A DNA stretch of 58,000 bases, taken from positions 1 to 58,000 of the forward strand of contig CAAFLG010000071.1 in NCBI GenBank assembly GCA_900763705.1, in the 5' to 3' direction. This document shows, piece by piece, positions 27,780-36,792 of the stretch; position 1 is the stretch's first letter; each line of letters begins with the position of its first letter. The translations under genes were made by a program, and so were the position numbers. Below the pieces are notes generated by a model. That model worked only from the letters and a program-made list of their open reading frames with translations. It searched no databases and was not told where the DNA came from. Source of the DNA: an uncultured Oscillospiraceae bacterium. GTDB lineage: Bacteria > Bacillota > Clostridia > Oscillospirales > Oscillospiraceae.

Positions 27780-28337
27780 TTAGTTTTCCGAGTAAACCTC
27801 GGGCTTGAGCACGCCGATGTACGGCATATTGCGGTACTTCTGGGCGTAGTCGAGGCCATAGCCGACGACGAATTCGTCGGGCACTTCGAAGCCTGCGAGG
27901 TCGGCGGCGATGGGCTTGGTGCGGCGGGCGGGCTTGTCGAGCAGCGTCACGACGGTCACGCTGGAAGCGCCCTTGGTCATAAAGTAATTCTTGAGGAAGT
28001 AGAGCGTGTTGCCGGAGTCGAGAATGTCTTCGATCACAACGATATCGCGGCCCGTGATGTCCTGCTGGAGATCATGCGTGATCTGCACCACGCCGGAGGA
28101 GGTCGTCGCGTTCTGGTAGGACGAAACGGCGATGAACTCGATGTCGCTCTTGAGCTGGCAGGCGCGCACAATGTCGGCCATGAAGATGAACGAGCCCTTC
28201 AGCACGCCGAGGAACAGGGGATTCTTGTCCTTCAGGCGCTCATAGAGCTCATCGCCCATCTCCTGCACGCGCGTTTTCAGCTGTTCTTCGGAATACAGTA
28301 CCTTCAGGATATCCTGATCCATGTTGCTCTTAGCCAT
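27780..28337 (-). CDS. hpt: Hypoxanthine phosphoribosyltransferase
   Basis: Purine salvage enzyme making IMP or GMP from the base and PRPP. 185 residues. The PRPP motif VVIEDILDSGNTL lies near residue 100, with GVLKGSFIFMADIVRA near 42 and the flexible-loop region AVSSYQNATTSSG. The start MAKSNMDQD at 28337 is chosen because GGAG lies 10 nt upstream; an earlier Met five codons up lacks a site. It sits between tilS and ftsH, the classic Firmicute order. Confidence 0.95.
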   Translation of the reverse strand: MAKSNMDQDILKVLYSEEQLKTRVQEMGDELYERLKDKNPLFLGVLKGSFIFMADIVRACQLKSDIEFIAVSSYQNATTSSGVVQITHDLQQDITGRDIVVIEDILDSGNTLYFLKNYFMTKGASSVTVVTLLDKPARRTKPIAADLAGFEVPDEFVVGYGLDYAQKYRNMPYIGVLKPEVYSEN

Positions 28338-28415
28338 AGCTTTTTTCTCCATTTTCTTTATGATTCTATTGGTAGTATCGGATGCGGCGTTCCGCCGCGG
28401 AGCGTACAAAATGAT

Positions 28416-29744
28416 TCAAAGCGGGACGATGCGCACAAAGCGCATATCTTCGCTGCGCTGCGGCAGGAAGGAAACGTCCGTTCCCAGCCGCCATACGGCG
28501 GCGAGACGATCGCCTGCGTAGATCGCGGGCAGCACGCCGCGCTCGGACAGCGGGATCTTTTTGTCGACGCACAGGCGCTTGACGCTGCGTGCACCGTTCG
28601 CGCCCTCGAGCGTCAATCGCGCGGACAGGTCGCAGGGCGCAGCGAAGAGAGATTCGCCTGCGTTCGGCGCGCGGAGCGAAATGCCCTCGCCGTCGGCTCT
28701 GCGCAGCAGCGTCAGCTCGAAGTTTCCCCAGCGCAGGGGAACACCCTCTGCGAGCACGGCCTTCTCCGGCGCGGCGGGAGAGAGAGACATGGTGAGAAGT
28801 CCCTCCGCGATGCGGACCGTTGCCCCGCGCGGCAGCGAGACCTGACGTTTTGCCGTATCAGGCTTCTGTACGAGCGCAAGGATCGCTTGCAGCGTCTCGC
28901 GGCCGATATCCTTTCGCCCGACACCGAGTGCGTCCGCCATGCGCAGTAGCGCGCGGGCCTGTACGGCTTCCTCCGCCGCACAAAAACGGTCCAGCGGCAG
29001 CGCGACGGACTGTTCTGAGCCTTCCGCATCCGCAAGCAGCGCTTCCGCCTTCTGTTCGATGGCATCGTCGAGCGCGCTGAGGGAGCGCGCCGTTGCGGTG
29101 ATATGCTCGCCCGCGCGGGAATTGAGGTGTTTGAGCCGCGGCAGGATATCATGCCGCAGGTAGTTTCGCGCGGCGGCGTTCGGGTCGGCGTTCGTATGGT
29201 CCTCGACGTGCGGGATATCATGAGACTGTGCATAGGTGACGAGCTCTTCGCGCGTCTGCTCTAAAAACGGGCGGACAATGTCGCCCTGCTTGGGCCGCAT
29301 ACCACACAGGCCGCGCAGATCCGTCCCGCGGACGAGGTTCAAAAGCACCGTTTCCGCGTTGTCGTCCGCATGGTGTGCCAGTGCGATCTGGGCGCCGAGC
29401 ATTTGCGCTGTTTCACGGAGAAAGGCGTAGCGCAGGTCGCGCGCAGCTTCCTCTTCCGATTTGCCGGTTGCGCGCGCGTGGGCACGCACGTCACCGGTGC
29501 CCAGATAGAATGGAATGTCCTCTTTTTCGCACCACGCGCGGACGAAGTTTTCGTCGCGCGCGGCCTCTTCGCCACGAAGCTGGTGGTTGAAGTGCGCACA
29601 GGAGACGTCATACCCCTCCCCGCGCAGAAAATGCAGTAAACACATCGAGTCCAAACCGCCGGACACGGCGGCGAGCACGGGACGTTTTTTGTCGAGATAG
29701 CGCGCGCAGAGCGCTTCCGCGCGCGGCAGCTCAGTCCTCTTCAT
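28416..29744 (-). CDS. tilS: tRNA(Ile)-lysidine synthase
   Basis: Converts C34 of tRNA-Ile(CAU) to lysidine, changing its codon from AUG to AUA. 442 residues. The PP-loop SGGLDSMCLLHFL is at 28-40, with AHFNHQLRGEEAARDENFV and HHADDNAETVLLNLVRGTDLRGL typical of TilS. A C-terminal TilS domain follows. ATG 29744 overlaps the dnaB end by 14 bp and has no clear ribosome site, suggesting coupled translation. Confidence 0.92.
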   Translation of the reverse strand: MKRTELPRAEALCARYLDKKRPVLAAVSGGLDSMCLLHFLRGEGYDVSCAHFNHQLRGEEAARDENFVRAWCEKEDIPFYLGTGDVRAHARATGKSEEEAARDLRYAFLRETAQMLGAQIALAHHADDNAETVLLNLVRGTDLRGLCGMRPKQGDIVRPFLEQTREELVTYAQSHDIPHVEDHTNADPNAAARNYLRHDILPRLKHLNSRAGEHITATARSLSALDDAIEQKAEALLADAEGSEQSVALPLDRFCAAEEAVQARALLRMADALGVGRKDIGRETLQAILALVQKPDTAKRQVSLPRGATVRIAEGLLTMSLSPAAPEKAVLAEGVPLRWGNFELTLLRRADGEGISLRAPNAGESLFAAPCDLSARLTLEGANGARSVKRLCVDKKIPLSERGVLPAIYAGDRLAAVWRLGTDVSFLPQRSEDMRFVRIVPL

Positions 29745-31077
29745 GCCGGTAGTCGAGCGACGAGAACGTCGTATACTGCGGCGACCAGGCGAGCTCGACC
29801 TTGCCGGTTTCGCCGTGGCGGTTCTTGGCGATGATGCACTCGGCGATGTTGCGCTTTTCCGAGTCCTCGTTGTAATAATCGTCGCGGTACAGGAACATGA
29901 CGATATCCGCGTCCTGCTCGATGGCACCCGATTCACGAAGGTCGGAGAGCATGGGGCGCTTATCCTCGCGCTTTTCGTTCGCACGCGAGAGCTGGGAAAG
30001 ACACAGCACGGGAACCTGAAGCTCCTTTGCCATGATCTTGAGCATACGGGAAATATCGCTGACCACCTGCTGGCGGCTCTCGCCACTGTAGCCCTTCGTG
30101 CCGGAGGACGCCATCAATTGCAAGTAGTCGATGACTACCAAACCTAAATTGTCGATACGGCGGCACTTGGCGTTCATGTCCGCAACGGTGAGCAGCGGAT
30201 TGTCGTCAATGAGAATGTCAAGCCCCGAGAGGACAGATGCGGCGTTTGCGATGTTGACCCAGTCCTGCTCACGCAGGTTGCCCGTCACGAGACGCTGGTT
30301 CTCTACCGTCGCCTGATTCGATAAGATACGCGTCACGAGCTGCTCGCGCGACATTTCGAGCGAGAACACGGCCACGGCCTGCCCGCTTGAGCGCGCGACA
30401 TTCAGCGCAAGGTTCAGCGCCATACTCGTTTTACCCATACCGGGACGTGCGGCCAGCAGCACAAGGTCCGATTTGTTGAGACCATTCATCTTGTCGTCCA
30501 GTACGCCAAAGCCCGTGGGGAGGCCGGGCAGCGTTTTGCCGCCGTTGGCGCTCAGCTCGCTCAAATGGTCGAGCACGCCCTGCAGCACGACGCCGATGCT
30601 CGCCATGCTCTGTGCGCTGCGCCCGCGGCGCACGGCGTAGATCTTCTGCTCCGCCGCGTCGAGCACGCTGGACGCGCCGCCTGTGCCGTCCTGCACCATG
30701 GTGGAAATTTCCCCCGCCACGGTGTAGAGCGCGCGCAGCAGCGCCTTGTCGCGCACGATGCCGACGTATTCCATCACATTCGCGCTCGTTGGCGTCACGT
30801 CCATGAGCTGGGCGAGATACGCGCGCGTGGTATTTTCATCGTAGGTGCCGTTTTTCTCCATTTCGCCCGCGACGGTCACACCGTCGATGGGCTTGGAGTA
30901 GACGAACATGGAGTAGATCGTCTCGAAGATCTCGCGGTTCTGCTTTAGGTAAAAATCATCGGGGCGGAGCTGCTCCATCACGTCCTTGACGCAGTTTGCG
31001 TCGATGAGCATCGAGCCGATGACGGACTGCTCCGCCTCCAGGGAGTGAGGCATCTGCCGGTAGAAGATATCCTCCAC
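29731..31077 (-). CDS. dnaB: Replicative DNA helicase DnaB
   Basis: Hexameric helicase at the replication fork. 448 residues. The N-terminal domain starts PHSLEAEQSVIGSMLID; the RecA-like domain has Walker A ARPGMGKTSMALNLA near 212, VVIDYLQLM, and the arginine-finger region LSQLSRANEKREDKRP. The start is GTG at 31077 with AAGGAGGGCTTCTAC in front. It follows rplI by 37 bp, in the usual gdpP-rplI-dnaB order. Confidence 0.95.
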   Translation of the reverse strand: MEDIFYRQMPHSLEAEQSVIGSMLIDANCVKDVMEQLRPDDFYLKQNREIFETIYSMFVYSKPIDGVTVAGEMEKNGTYDENTTRAYLAQLMDVTPTSANVMEYVGIVRDKALLRALYTVAGEISTMVQDGTGGASSVLDAAEQKIYAVRRGRSAQSMASIGVVLQGVLDHLSELSANGGKTLPGLPTGFGVLDDKMNGLNKSDLVLLAARPGMGKTSMALNLALNVARSSGQAVAVFSLEMSREQLVTRILSNQATVENQRLVTGNLREQDWVNIANAASVLSGLDILIDDNPLLTVADMNAKCRRIDNLGLVVIDYLQLMASSGTKGYSGESRQQVVSDISRMLKIMAKELQVPVLCLSQLSRANEKREDKRPMLSDLRESGAIEQDADIVMFLYRDDYYNEDSEKRNIAECIIAKNRHGETGKVELAWSPQYTTFSSLDYRHEED

Positions 31078-31114
31078 GTAGAAGCCCTCCTTATCGCGTA
31101 ATGTTGCGCCCCTT

Positions 31115-31561
31115 TTACTCCTCGCTCACGCTGACGGAGAACTTGGCGCTGACCTCATAGCCGAGCTTTGCCTTTACTTCATAGGTGCCGTAAGCCTTGA
31201 TGGGCTCGTCGAGCACGATCTTCTGCTTGGGCACGTCGAACTGGAACTGGCTCATAAGCCCCTCGGAGATCTCCTTGCTTGTGATGGCGCCGAAGAGTTT
31301 GCCTTCCTTGCCGCCCTTGGCCGTGAGCTTCACGGTCACGTTCTTGAGCTTCGCGCCCATTTCAACGGCGGCCTGACGGTTCGCGGCCTCCTCGGCTCTG
31401 CGCGCCTTTTCCTTCAGGTTCATGGTGTTGATGGCATCGGCCGTGGCGAGCACGGCGAGCTTGCGCGGCAGCAGGAAGTTGCGCGCGTAACCCTCGGCCG
31501 CGTCGATGAGCTGGCCCTTCTTGCCCTGACCTCTGACGTCCTGCGTTAAAATGACTTTCAT
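31115..31561 (-). CDS. rplI: 50S ribosomal protein L9
   Basis: 148 residues. The N-terminal rRNA-binding domain starts MKVILTQDVRGQGKKGQLID with GYARNFLLPRKLAV, followed by the long connecting helix and the C-terminal domain (KLFGAITSKEISEGL). The start follows GGAGGACATACAC. It sits 24 bp after gdpP and 37 bp before dnaB. Confidence 0.97.
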   Translation of the reverse strand: MKVILTQDVRGQGKKGQLIDAAEGYARNFLLPRKLAVLATADAINTMNLKEKARRAEEAANRQAAVEMGAKLKNVTVKLTAKGGKEGKLFGAITSKEISEGLMSQFQFDVPKQKIVLDEPIKAYGTYEVKAKLGYEVSAKFSVSVSEE

Positions 31562-31585
31562 GTGTATGTCCTCCTTGTGGGTGAT

Positions 31586-33577
31586 TTACTCTTCTGTATA
31601 TTCGTCGATGGCGGCGAGCAGACGCTCGCGCACCTCGTCCACGGTGGCGTCAGCCACCTGTCCGCCGGCGGTGGTGGAATTTCCGCCGCCGCCAAGCTTT
31701 TCCATGATGAACTGCACGTTGATCTCGCCGAGCGAGCGCGCGGAAAGGTTCACGCCCGTGCCATTTTTGAACAGCACGAACGAGGCGTGAATGCCCGAGA
31801 GCGTCAAAAGCTCATCGGCCGCCTTGGCCGCCGTCACGCGGTCGATCTCCTTTTCGACCGCCGCCACCGCAATGTCGCCGTGGACGAGCTCCGCGTGGCG
31901 GATGATGTCGTAGCGCTCGATCATGCCGGCAAGGTCGCTCTGGAAGAGGCGCTGCACATCCGAGGTGTCCGCTCCTGCGCGGCGCAGGAAGGCGGCGGCC
32001 TCAAAGGTGCGCCCGCCGGTGCGCATCGTGAAGTTCTTTGTGTCGAGCACGATGCCCGCAAGCAGCGCCTCGGACTCCGCGCGCAGAAGATCGGTCGGGT
32101 CGGCGAGGTATTGCAAAAGCTCCGTCACGAGCTCGGACGCGCTCGAGGCGTAGGGCTCATGGAAGTTGAGCGCGGCGGATTCGATATAATTCGCGGCTCT
32201 TCTGTGGTGGTCGATGACCGCCACGCGGTTGCACGCATCAAGTAGCTGCTCGGATTCGACAAAGTCGGGGCGGTTCGTGTCCACCACGACGAGCAGCGCG
32301 CCCGGCTGGGCGGAAATGAAGGCGTCATTGCCGGAGATAAAGGCGTCCTTGTATTCCGGAAGAGCCGCAAGCTTGGTGAGCAGCGGCTTTGCGACGTTGT
32401 CCTCCATGTCGATGACGATCTGCGCCTTCTTGCCGCGCTTGCGCGCGATGCAGCAGATGCCCGCCGCCGCGCCGACGGCGTCCATGTCCGCGTGCTTGTG
32501 GCCCATGACGAAGATCTGTCCCGCGTCGGAGATGAGCTCGCCGAGGGCATTCGCCATCACGCGGGATTTGACCTTCGTGCGCTTCTCGGTGGATTTCGAC
32601 TTGCCGCCGTAGAACTCAAAGTCGAGGCGGTTGCGCACAACGACCTGGTCGCCGCCGCGCGAGAGCGCCATTTCGATCGAGAGCATGGCGTTCTGGTAGA
32701 GCGTTTCATAGTCGTCCACGTCCTTGCCCACGCCGATCGAGAGCGTCGCGGCCACGCCGTCCTCGGTGACGACGCTGCGCACCGTGTCGAGCACGGAGAA
32801 TTTGCCCTCGAGCAGCTTCTGATACTCCTGCTCGGTCGTGACGAGCATATAGCGGTTGCGGTCAAACTTGCGCAGCAGGCTGTGGGAGTCGGTGAGCCAT
32901 GCGCTGAGCTTTTCATCGATGGCGGCGAGCACCGCGCTGCGCGACGCCTCGCTGCCGGCCTTCATCAGCTCTTCATAGTTGTCGATGACGATGACCGACA
33001 CGATGGGGCGGCGGCTCTCGTTCTCTTCGCGCAGCGCGTCCTGCTCGGTCACGTCCGTCCAGTACGTTGTGGCAAGAAGGCTCTGTCCGCCGCGGCGGGA
33101 GGAGGGGTGGCTCAGGTTGCCGAACACGCGGAAGTGGCGCCCACCGAGCATCACGGTCTCGGGACATTCGCTCTTGCCCTCGAGCAGCCAGTGGGTCGGA
33201 AAATCGGGGAGCACTTCGTCGATGCGGTTGTCGAAAATATCCTCCTGCACGCCGGTGAGCTGCAAAAAGCTGTCGTTGCTCCACAGGATCTCGCGCGTGT
33301 CGGGGCGGAAGACCATCATCGCAAACGGGGCCGAGAGCATGGAGGCCTTGTCGGCGGTGGTCATGTCGTCGGTCATATCGTCGATGTAGCGGCGGATGCC
33401 CTCGCGGCGCTTCTGCGCCGTGTGGCGGAAATACCACAGAAGAAACGTGACTGCGGCGGCCTCGCAGATGGCGAGCGGAACGCTCACGCGCAGCGTAACG
33501 GCGGCGAATAGAAAGCCGACGACAAAGTAGAGCCGGAAGCTGGGGTCCACCAGCTTGCTGATCTTTTTGTTCTTCAT
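31586..33577 (-). CDS. gdpP: Cyclic-di-AMP phosphodiesterase GdpP
   Basis: Membrane-bound DHH/DHHA1 enzyme that lowers c-di-AMP, a second messenger for potassium and wall balance. 663 residues: two membrane helices (about 12-55), a PAS domain (near 80-170), a degenerate GGDEF domain (about 175-310), then DHH motifs GHKHADMDAVGAA near 357, VVVDTNRPD and DHHRRA, and the DHHA1 glycine patch GGGGNSTTAGGQ. Start at 33577 follows GGGAGGCAGCTCATT. First gene of the operon continuing to rplI and dnaB. Confidence 0.95.
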   Translation of the reverse strand: MKNKKISKLVDPSFRLYFVVGFLFAAVTLRVSVPLAICEAAAVTFLLWYFRHTAQKRREGIRRYIDDMTDDMTTADKASMLSAPFAMMVFRPDTREILWSNDSFLQLTGVQEDIFDNRIDEVLPDFPTHWLLEGKSECPETVMLGGRHFRVFGNLSHPSSRRGGQSLLATTYWTDVTEQDALREENESRRPIVSVIVIDNYEELMKAGSEASRSAVLAAIDEKLSAWLTDSHSLLRKFDRNRYMLVTTEQEYQKLLEGKFSVLDTVRSVVTEDGVAATLSIGVGKDVDDYETLYQNAMLSIEMALSRGGDQVVVRNRLDFEFYGGKSKSTEKRTKVKSRVMANALGELISDAGQIFVMGHKHADMDAVGAAAGICCIARKRGKKAQIVIDMEDNVAKPLLTKLAALPEYKDAFISGNDAFISAQPGALLVVVDTNRPDFVESEQLLDACNRVAVIDHHRRAANYIESAALNFHEPYASSASELVTELLQYLADPTDLLRAESEALLAGIVLDTKNFTMRTGGRTFEAAAFLRRAGADTSDVQRLFQSDLAGMIERYDIIRHAELVHGDIAVAAVEKEIDRVTAAKAADELLTLSGIHASFVLFKNGTGVNLSARSLGEINVQFIMEKLGGGGNSTTAGGQVADATVDEVRERLLAAIDEYTEE

Positions 33578-33640
33578 AATGAGCTGCCTCCCGTCCGGAT
33601 AATGAGTCCTGCGGCATAGCACAGGGGAATAAGCCATTTC

Positions 33641-33670
33641 ATTATAGCACGCACCATGGAGCGGTGACAA
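33641..33670 (-). promoter_or_regulatory. Promoter of the gdpP operon
   Basis: On the minus strand TTGTCA (33665-33670), 18-nt spacer, then an extended -10, TGC-TATAAT (33641-33649). A second TTGTCACC copy lies 10 bp further upstream. Confidence 0.65.
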
Positions 33671-33728
33671 GGGGTGACAAGGCGTATACTCATATAAAAA
33701 TAAAAATTTATCCGCTCGACAAAAAATG

Positions 33729-33760
33729 TGGTATACTTTTTGCGCAGAATGTGCTATACT
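33729..33760 (+). promoter_or_regulatory. Tandem extended -10 elements upstream of the RNase J gene
   Basis: TGG-TATACT (33729-33737) and TGC-TATACT (33752-33760), 23 bp apart, each with the TGn extension and weak -35 sequences. Either would give a leader of roughly 265-290 nt before the TTG start. The gene-free stretch 33578-34028 otherwise holds the divergent gdpP promoter and the hairpin at 33828. Confidence 0.55.
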
Positions 33761-33827
33761 ACCCCATACAAAGCAGGAAAACGCGCGATTTTTTCCGCGC
33801 GAGGCGCTGTTTTTTCTTCGGTTTTGG

Positions 33828-33850
33828 CCGCGGCTTGATCGCGGTTTTTA
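33828..33850 (+). terminator. Possible attenuator in the RNase J leader
   Basis: CCGCG (33828-33832) pairs with CGCGG (33840-33844) around a 7-nt loop and is followed by five T. It lies inside the predicted leader, about 180 nt before the start, so it would cut transcription before the gene. Confidence 0.45.
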
Positions 33851-34028
33851 TAAAAAGTCCATATGGGTCTCCTTAAGGCGCCGCAGGTGCAAATGCTTCG
33901 TGATGCAGGGCGAAGTATGCGCACGGACGTCTCTTCTGCCTTGCGCCCGTTGACCCGGACAGAGAACAAATTCAAAACAAATCTATCGTTTTTTATGTTT
34001 CAAACGAATCAAAGGAGTTGAACCAGCA

Positions 34029-35690
34029 TTGGCTGAACAGTTAAAAATCATCCCTCTCGGCGGTCTCAATGAGATCGGCAAGAATATGACCGTGTACGAA
34101 TACGGCGGCGAGATCATCGTGGTCGACTGCGGCATGGCCTTCCCCGGCGACGATATGTACGGCATCGACTGCGTCATTCCCGATGTGAGCTATCTTGTCA
34201 AGCACAAGAACCGCATCCGCGGCATGTTCATCACCCACGGGCACGAGGACCACATCGGTGCCGTGCCCTACATCCTCAAAAAGGTCAATATGCCCATCTA
34301 CTGCACGCGCCTGACCGCGGGCCTCATCCGCTTAAAGCTCGAAGAGCACGGCCTTCTTAAAACCACGAAGATCGTCACGGTGGAAAGCGGCATGACCGTT
34401 AAAGCCGGCAAATTCAGCGTGGAGTTCATCCACGTCAACCACTCGATCGCGGACTCTGTGTCCTTTGCCATCCACACGGGACTTGGCACCGTTGTCCACA
34501 CGGGCGACTTCAAGATCGACTCGACGCCCATCGACGGCGAGGTCATCGACCTTGCCCGCTTCGGCGAGCTCGGCAAGCAGGGCGTTTTGGCGCTGCTCGC
34601 GGATTCGACAAACGTTGAGCGCCCGGGCTACACGATGAGCGAGCGCACGGTGGGCCGGACCTTCAACCGCCTGTTCCAGGGCTGCAAGCAGCGCATCATC
34701 GTCACGACGTTCGCCTCCAACGTCCACCGCATCCAGCAGATCATGGACGCCGCGGCGGAGTGCGGGCGCAAGGTCGCCGTCACGGGCCGCAGCATGGAGA
34801 ATGTCACGAAGGTCGCGATGGACCTCGGCTACATGAAGCCGCCGAAGAATACCGTCGTCGAGCTCAATAAGATCAAGTCGATGCCGCTTGAAAAGCAGGT
34901 CATCGTCACCACCGGCTCGCAGGGCGAGGAGATGTCCGCCCTGTACCGCATGGCCTTCTCCCAGCACAAGTAGATCGAAGTCGGCCCCGGCGACCGCGTC
35001 ATCATCTCGGCTTCCGCCATCCCCGGCAACGAAAATACCGTCTCGCGCGTCATCAACGAGCTCTTCCGCAAGGGCGTGGAGGTCATCTATGACCGCGCGG
35101 ATATGCTGCATGTCTCGGGCCACGCCTGCCAGGAGGAGCTCAAGATCATCCACGCGCTGACAAAGCCCAAGTACTTTATCCCCGTCCACGGCGAGCAGCG
35201 CATGCTCCAGATCCATAAGGATCTCGCCCTCCAGATGGGCATGGACCGCAAGAACATCGTCATCTGCGACAATGGCGACGCCGTCGAGATCGGCGCGCGC
35301 TCGATGAAGTGCGTGCCCGGCTATGCGCCCGCGGGCGAGGTGTTTGTCGACGGCTATGGCGTCGGCGACGTCGGCGCGGTGGTGCTGCGCGACCGCAAGC
35401 ACCTTGCAGAGGACGGCATGGTCGTCGTCGTGCTGCCGGTCTCCGCGCAGAACGGCGACCTGCTCGCCGAGCCGGAGATCATCACGCGCGGCTTCATCTA
35501 TGTCAAGGATTCCGAGGAACTCCTGCAAGATCTCAGGAATCTCACGATGTCCACGGCGGAGGCCTACCGCGGCAAGCGCGGACGCGACATGAACGAGCTC
35601 AAGGGCGCGATCCGCAGCGCCGTGAGCAACTATCTCTTCAAGGCGACCAAGCGCAGCCCCATGGTGCTGCCGGTCATCACGAGACTTTAA
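34029..35690 (+). CDS. rnj: Ribonuclease J, with an in-frame TAG at codon 315
   Basis: 5'-3' exo- and endoribonuclease of the metallo-beta-lactamase/beta-CASP family, the main RNA decay enzyme in Firmicutes. Read through the TAG it is 553 residues, matching RNase J1. It has ITHGHEDHIGAVPYI (70-75 metal site), NHSIADSVSFAIHT, VHTGDFKID, LLADSTN and, in beta-CASP, TTFASNVHRIQQI and SHACQEELKI-like VSGHACQEELK. The TAG stands between MAFSQHK and IEVGPGDRVIISASAIPGNE, inside an unbroken conserved stretch. The start is TTG with AAAGGAGT 10 nt upstream. Terminator at 35726. Without readthrough the enzyme would lose its last 240 residues, including metal ligands, which is hard to reconcile with its usual importance. 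Confidence 0.94.
34971..34973 (+). other. In-frame TAG codon in the RNase J gene
   Basis: Codon 315, after MAFSQHK. CAG or AAG is one base away; orthologues commonly have a polar or basic residue here. The frame is uninterrupted on both sides and homology continues without a gap. Confidence 0.9.
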
Positions 35691-35725
35691 GCCGTCCAAA
35701 AAGCGGCAAAGTCTGCGACGCGTTG

Positions 35726-35769
35726 AAAGGGGCAGGGAGTGCAAATTTTGCATTCCCTGCCCCTTTTTT
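35726..35769 (+). terminator. Terminator after the RNase J gene
   Basis: A 17-bp stem with one G-U pair (35726-35742 with 35750-35766) and a T run. Confidence 0.9.
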
Positions 35770-35772
35770 CTA

Positions 35773-35842
35773 TTGACAGACTGCGCGCGGTGTGATAGTT
35801 TATCGGTAGACGATATAACGGCAGACGTTATAACGGGAGACG
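35773..35842 (+). promoter_or_regulatory. Promoter and tandem-repeat operator of the first PadR module
   Basis: TTGACA (35773-35778) with a weak -10 at about 35794-35801. Downstream lie two adjacent 15-bp direct repeats, AGACGATATAACGGC (35808-35822) and AGACGTTATAACGGG (35823-35837), then a third AGACG (35838-35842). The second contains the palindrome CGTTATAACG. The position just before padR suggests an autoregulatory operator. Confidence 0.6.
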
Positions 35843-35858
35843 AAAGGAGAGACGCGGC

Positions 35859-36173
35859 ATGGGAACGACGGCACTGACCGAAGCGGTCTTTTATATCCTG
35901 CTCTCGCTCGATGCGCCGCTGCACGGCTACGGCATCATGCAGAATGTGGAAAACCTGAGCGGCGGGCGCGTGCGCCTTGCCGCGGGCACGCTCTACGGCG
36001 CGCTCGCAACGCTGACCGAGCGCGGCTGGATCGCATCGCTTGGCGACGAGAACGAGGGGCGCAAGAAGGAATACCAGCTCACGCCCGCGGGACGCGAGGC
36101 CGTGCGCGCGGAGCTGAGAAGACTGCATGAGCTGACGCAGAACGGCGACGCGCTGACAAACGAATGGAACTGA
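35859..36173 (+). CDS. PadR-family transcriptional regulator
   Basis: 104 residues, the short PadR form. The winged helix has TEAVFYILLSLDAPLHGYGIMQ, the recognition region GGRVRLAAGTLYGALATLTERGW, and a wing with GRKKEYQLTPAGREA, followed by a short helix. Such regulators usually repress their own operon with membrane or transport genes. GAAAGGAGAGACGCGGC precedes the ATG. It leads an operon with two DUF2812 genes (12 and 13 bp spacing). Confidence 0.92.
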   Translation: MGTTALTEAVFYILLSLDAPLHGYGIMQNVENLSGGRVRLAAGTLYGALATLTERGWIASLGDENEGRKKEYQLTPAGREAVRAELRRLHELTQNGDALTNEWN

Positions 36174-36185
36174 GAGGAGAGAGCC

Positions 36186-36779
36186 ATGTTTGAAAAGATC
36201 ATGCCGCGGATGTTTGTCTACGCCTATGACCCGGAACGGATCGAGGAAATGCTCGACCGCAAGTCGCGCGAGGGCTGGCAGTGCTATGAAGTAGGTCTGT
36301 TCTACTGCTTCCACCGCGGTGAGCCGGATGAGTACGAATACCGCGTGCAGGCGACGAAAAAGAAAGAAATGAAACGGCTGCAATATATCAAGGGACTGCG
36401 CGAGCTCAGCATCGAGCATGTGGGCACTGTGGGAGAGTATCTGATCCTGCGCAAGAAGAAAGACGGTACGCCGTTTGAGCTGTATTCTGATTTGGATTCG
36501 TTAATGGCGCAGATAAAGCGCGTGCGGCGCGTGCTGTGGAGCGGGGCTGTGATGAGCCCGTTTATCGCGCTTGCGGAAATAGTGCCGCTGATCGGCAGGC
36601 TGTATCGGCGCTTTCAGACCGGCGGCTATGCAGAGCCCGTAATATATATACCGGCCATCGCATTGATGGTGCTGCTTTTGATAGGACTCTGCATCTGCGC
36701 CGCGCAGTGTATCCGCGCATTGTGCCAAACGAGAGAAAAGCTTAAAAAGCTCGAGGCCGAGCGCGTGATTCAGGAGTGA
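36186..36779 (+). CDS. DUF2812 family membrane protein
   Basis: 197 residues. The cytosolic N-terminal DUF2812 domain (about 1-100) shows REGWQCYEVGLFYCFHRGEP and DEYEYRVQ, then LRELSIEHVGTVGEYLILRKK. Two hydrophobic helices follow (about 115-138 and 155-180), then a charged tail. DUF2812 proteins regularly follow PadR regulators; their role is unknown. The next gene is a diverged paralogue, so the pair probably arose by tandem duplication. Confidence 0.85.
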   Translation: MFEKIMPRMFVYAYDPERIEEMLDRKSREGWQCYEVGLFYCFHRGEPDEYEYRVQATKKKEMKRLQYIKGLRELSIEHVGTVGEYLILRKKKDGTPFELYSDLDSLMAQIKRVRRVLWSGAVMSPFIALAEIVPLIGRLYRRFQTGGYAEPVIYIPAIALMVLLLIGLCICAAQCIRALCQTREKLKKLEAERVIQE

Positions 36780-36792
36780 AAGGAGAAACGCC

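Noticed and set aside
28338..28409. N-terminal extension of hpt
   Set aside because: No ribosome site upstream; the GGAG before 28337 fits the known hpt start.
33664..33953. Two short open frames in the RNase J leader
   Set aside because: No ribosome sites, overlap with promoters and the hairpin; translations look random (Arg/Phe-rich).
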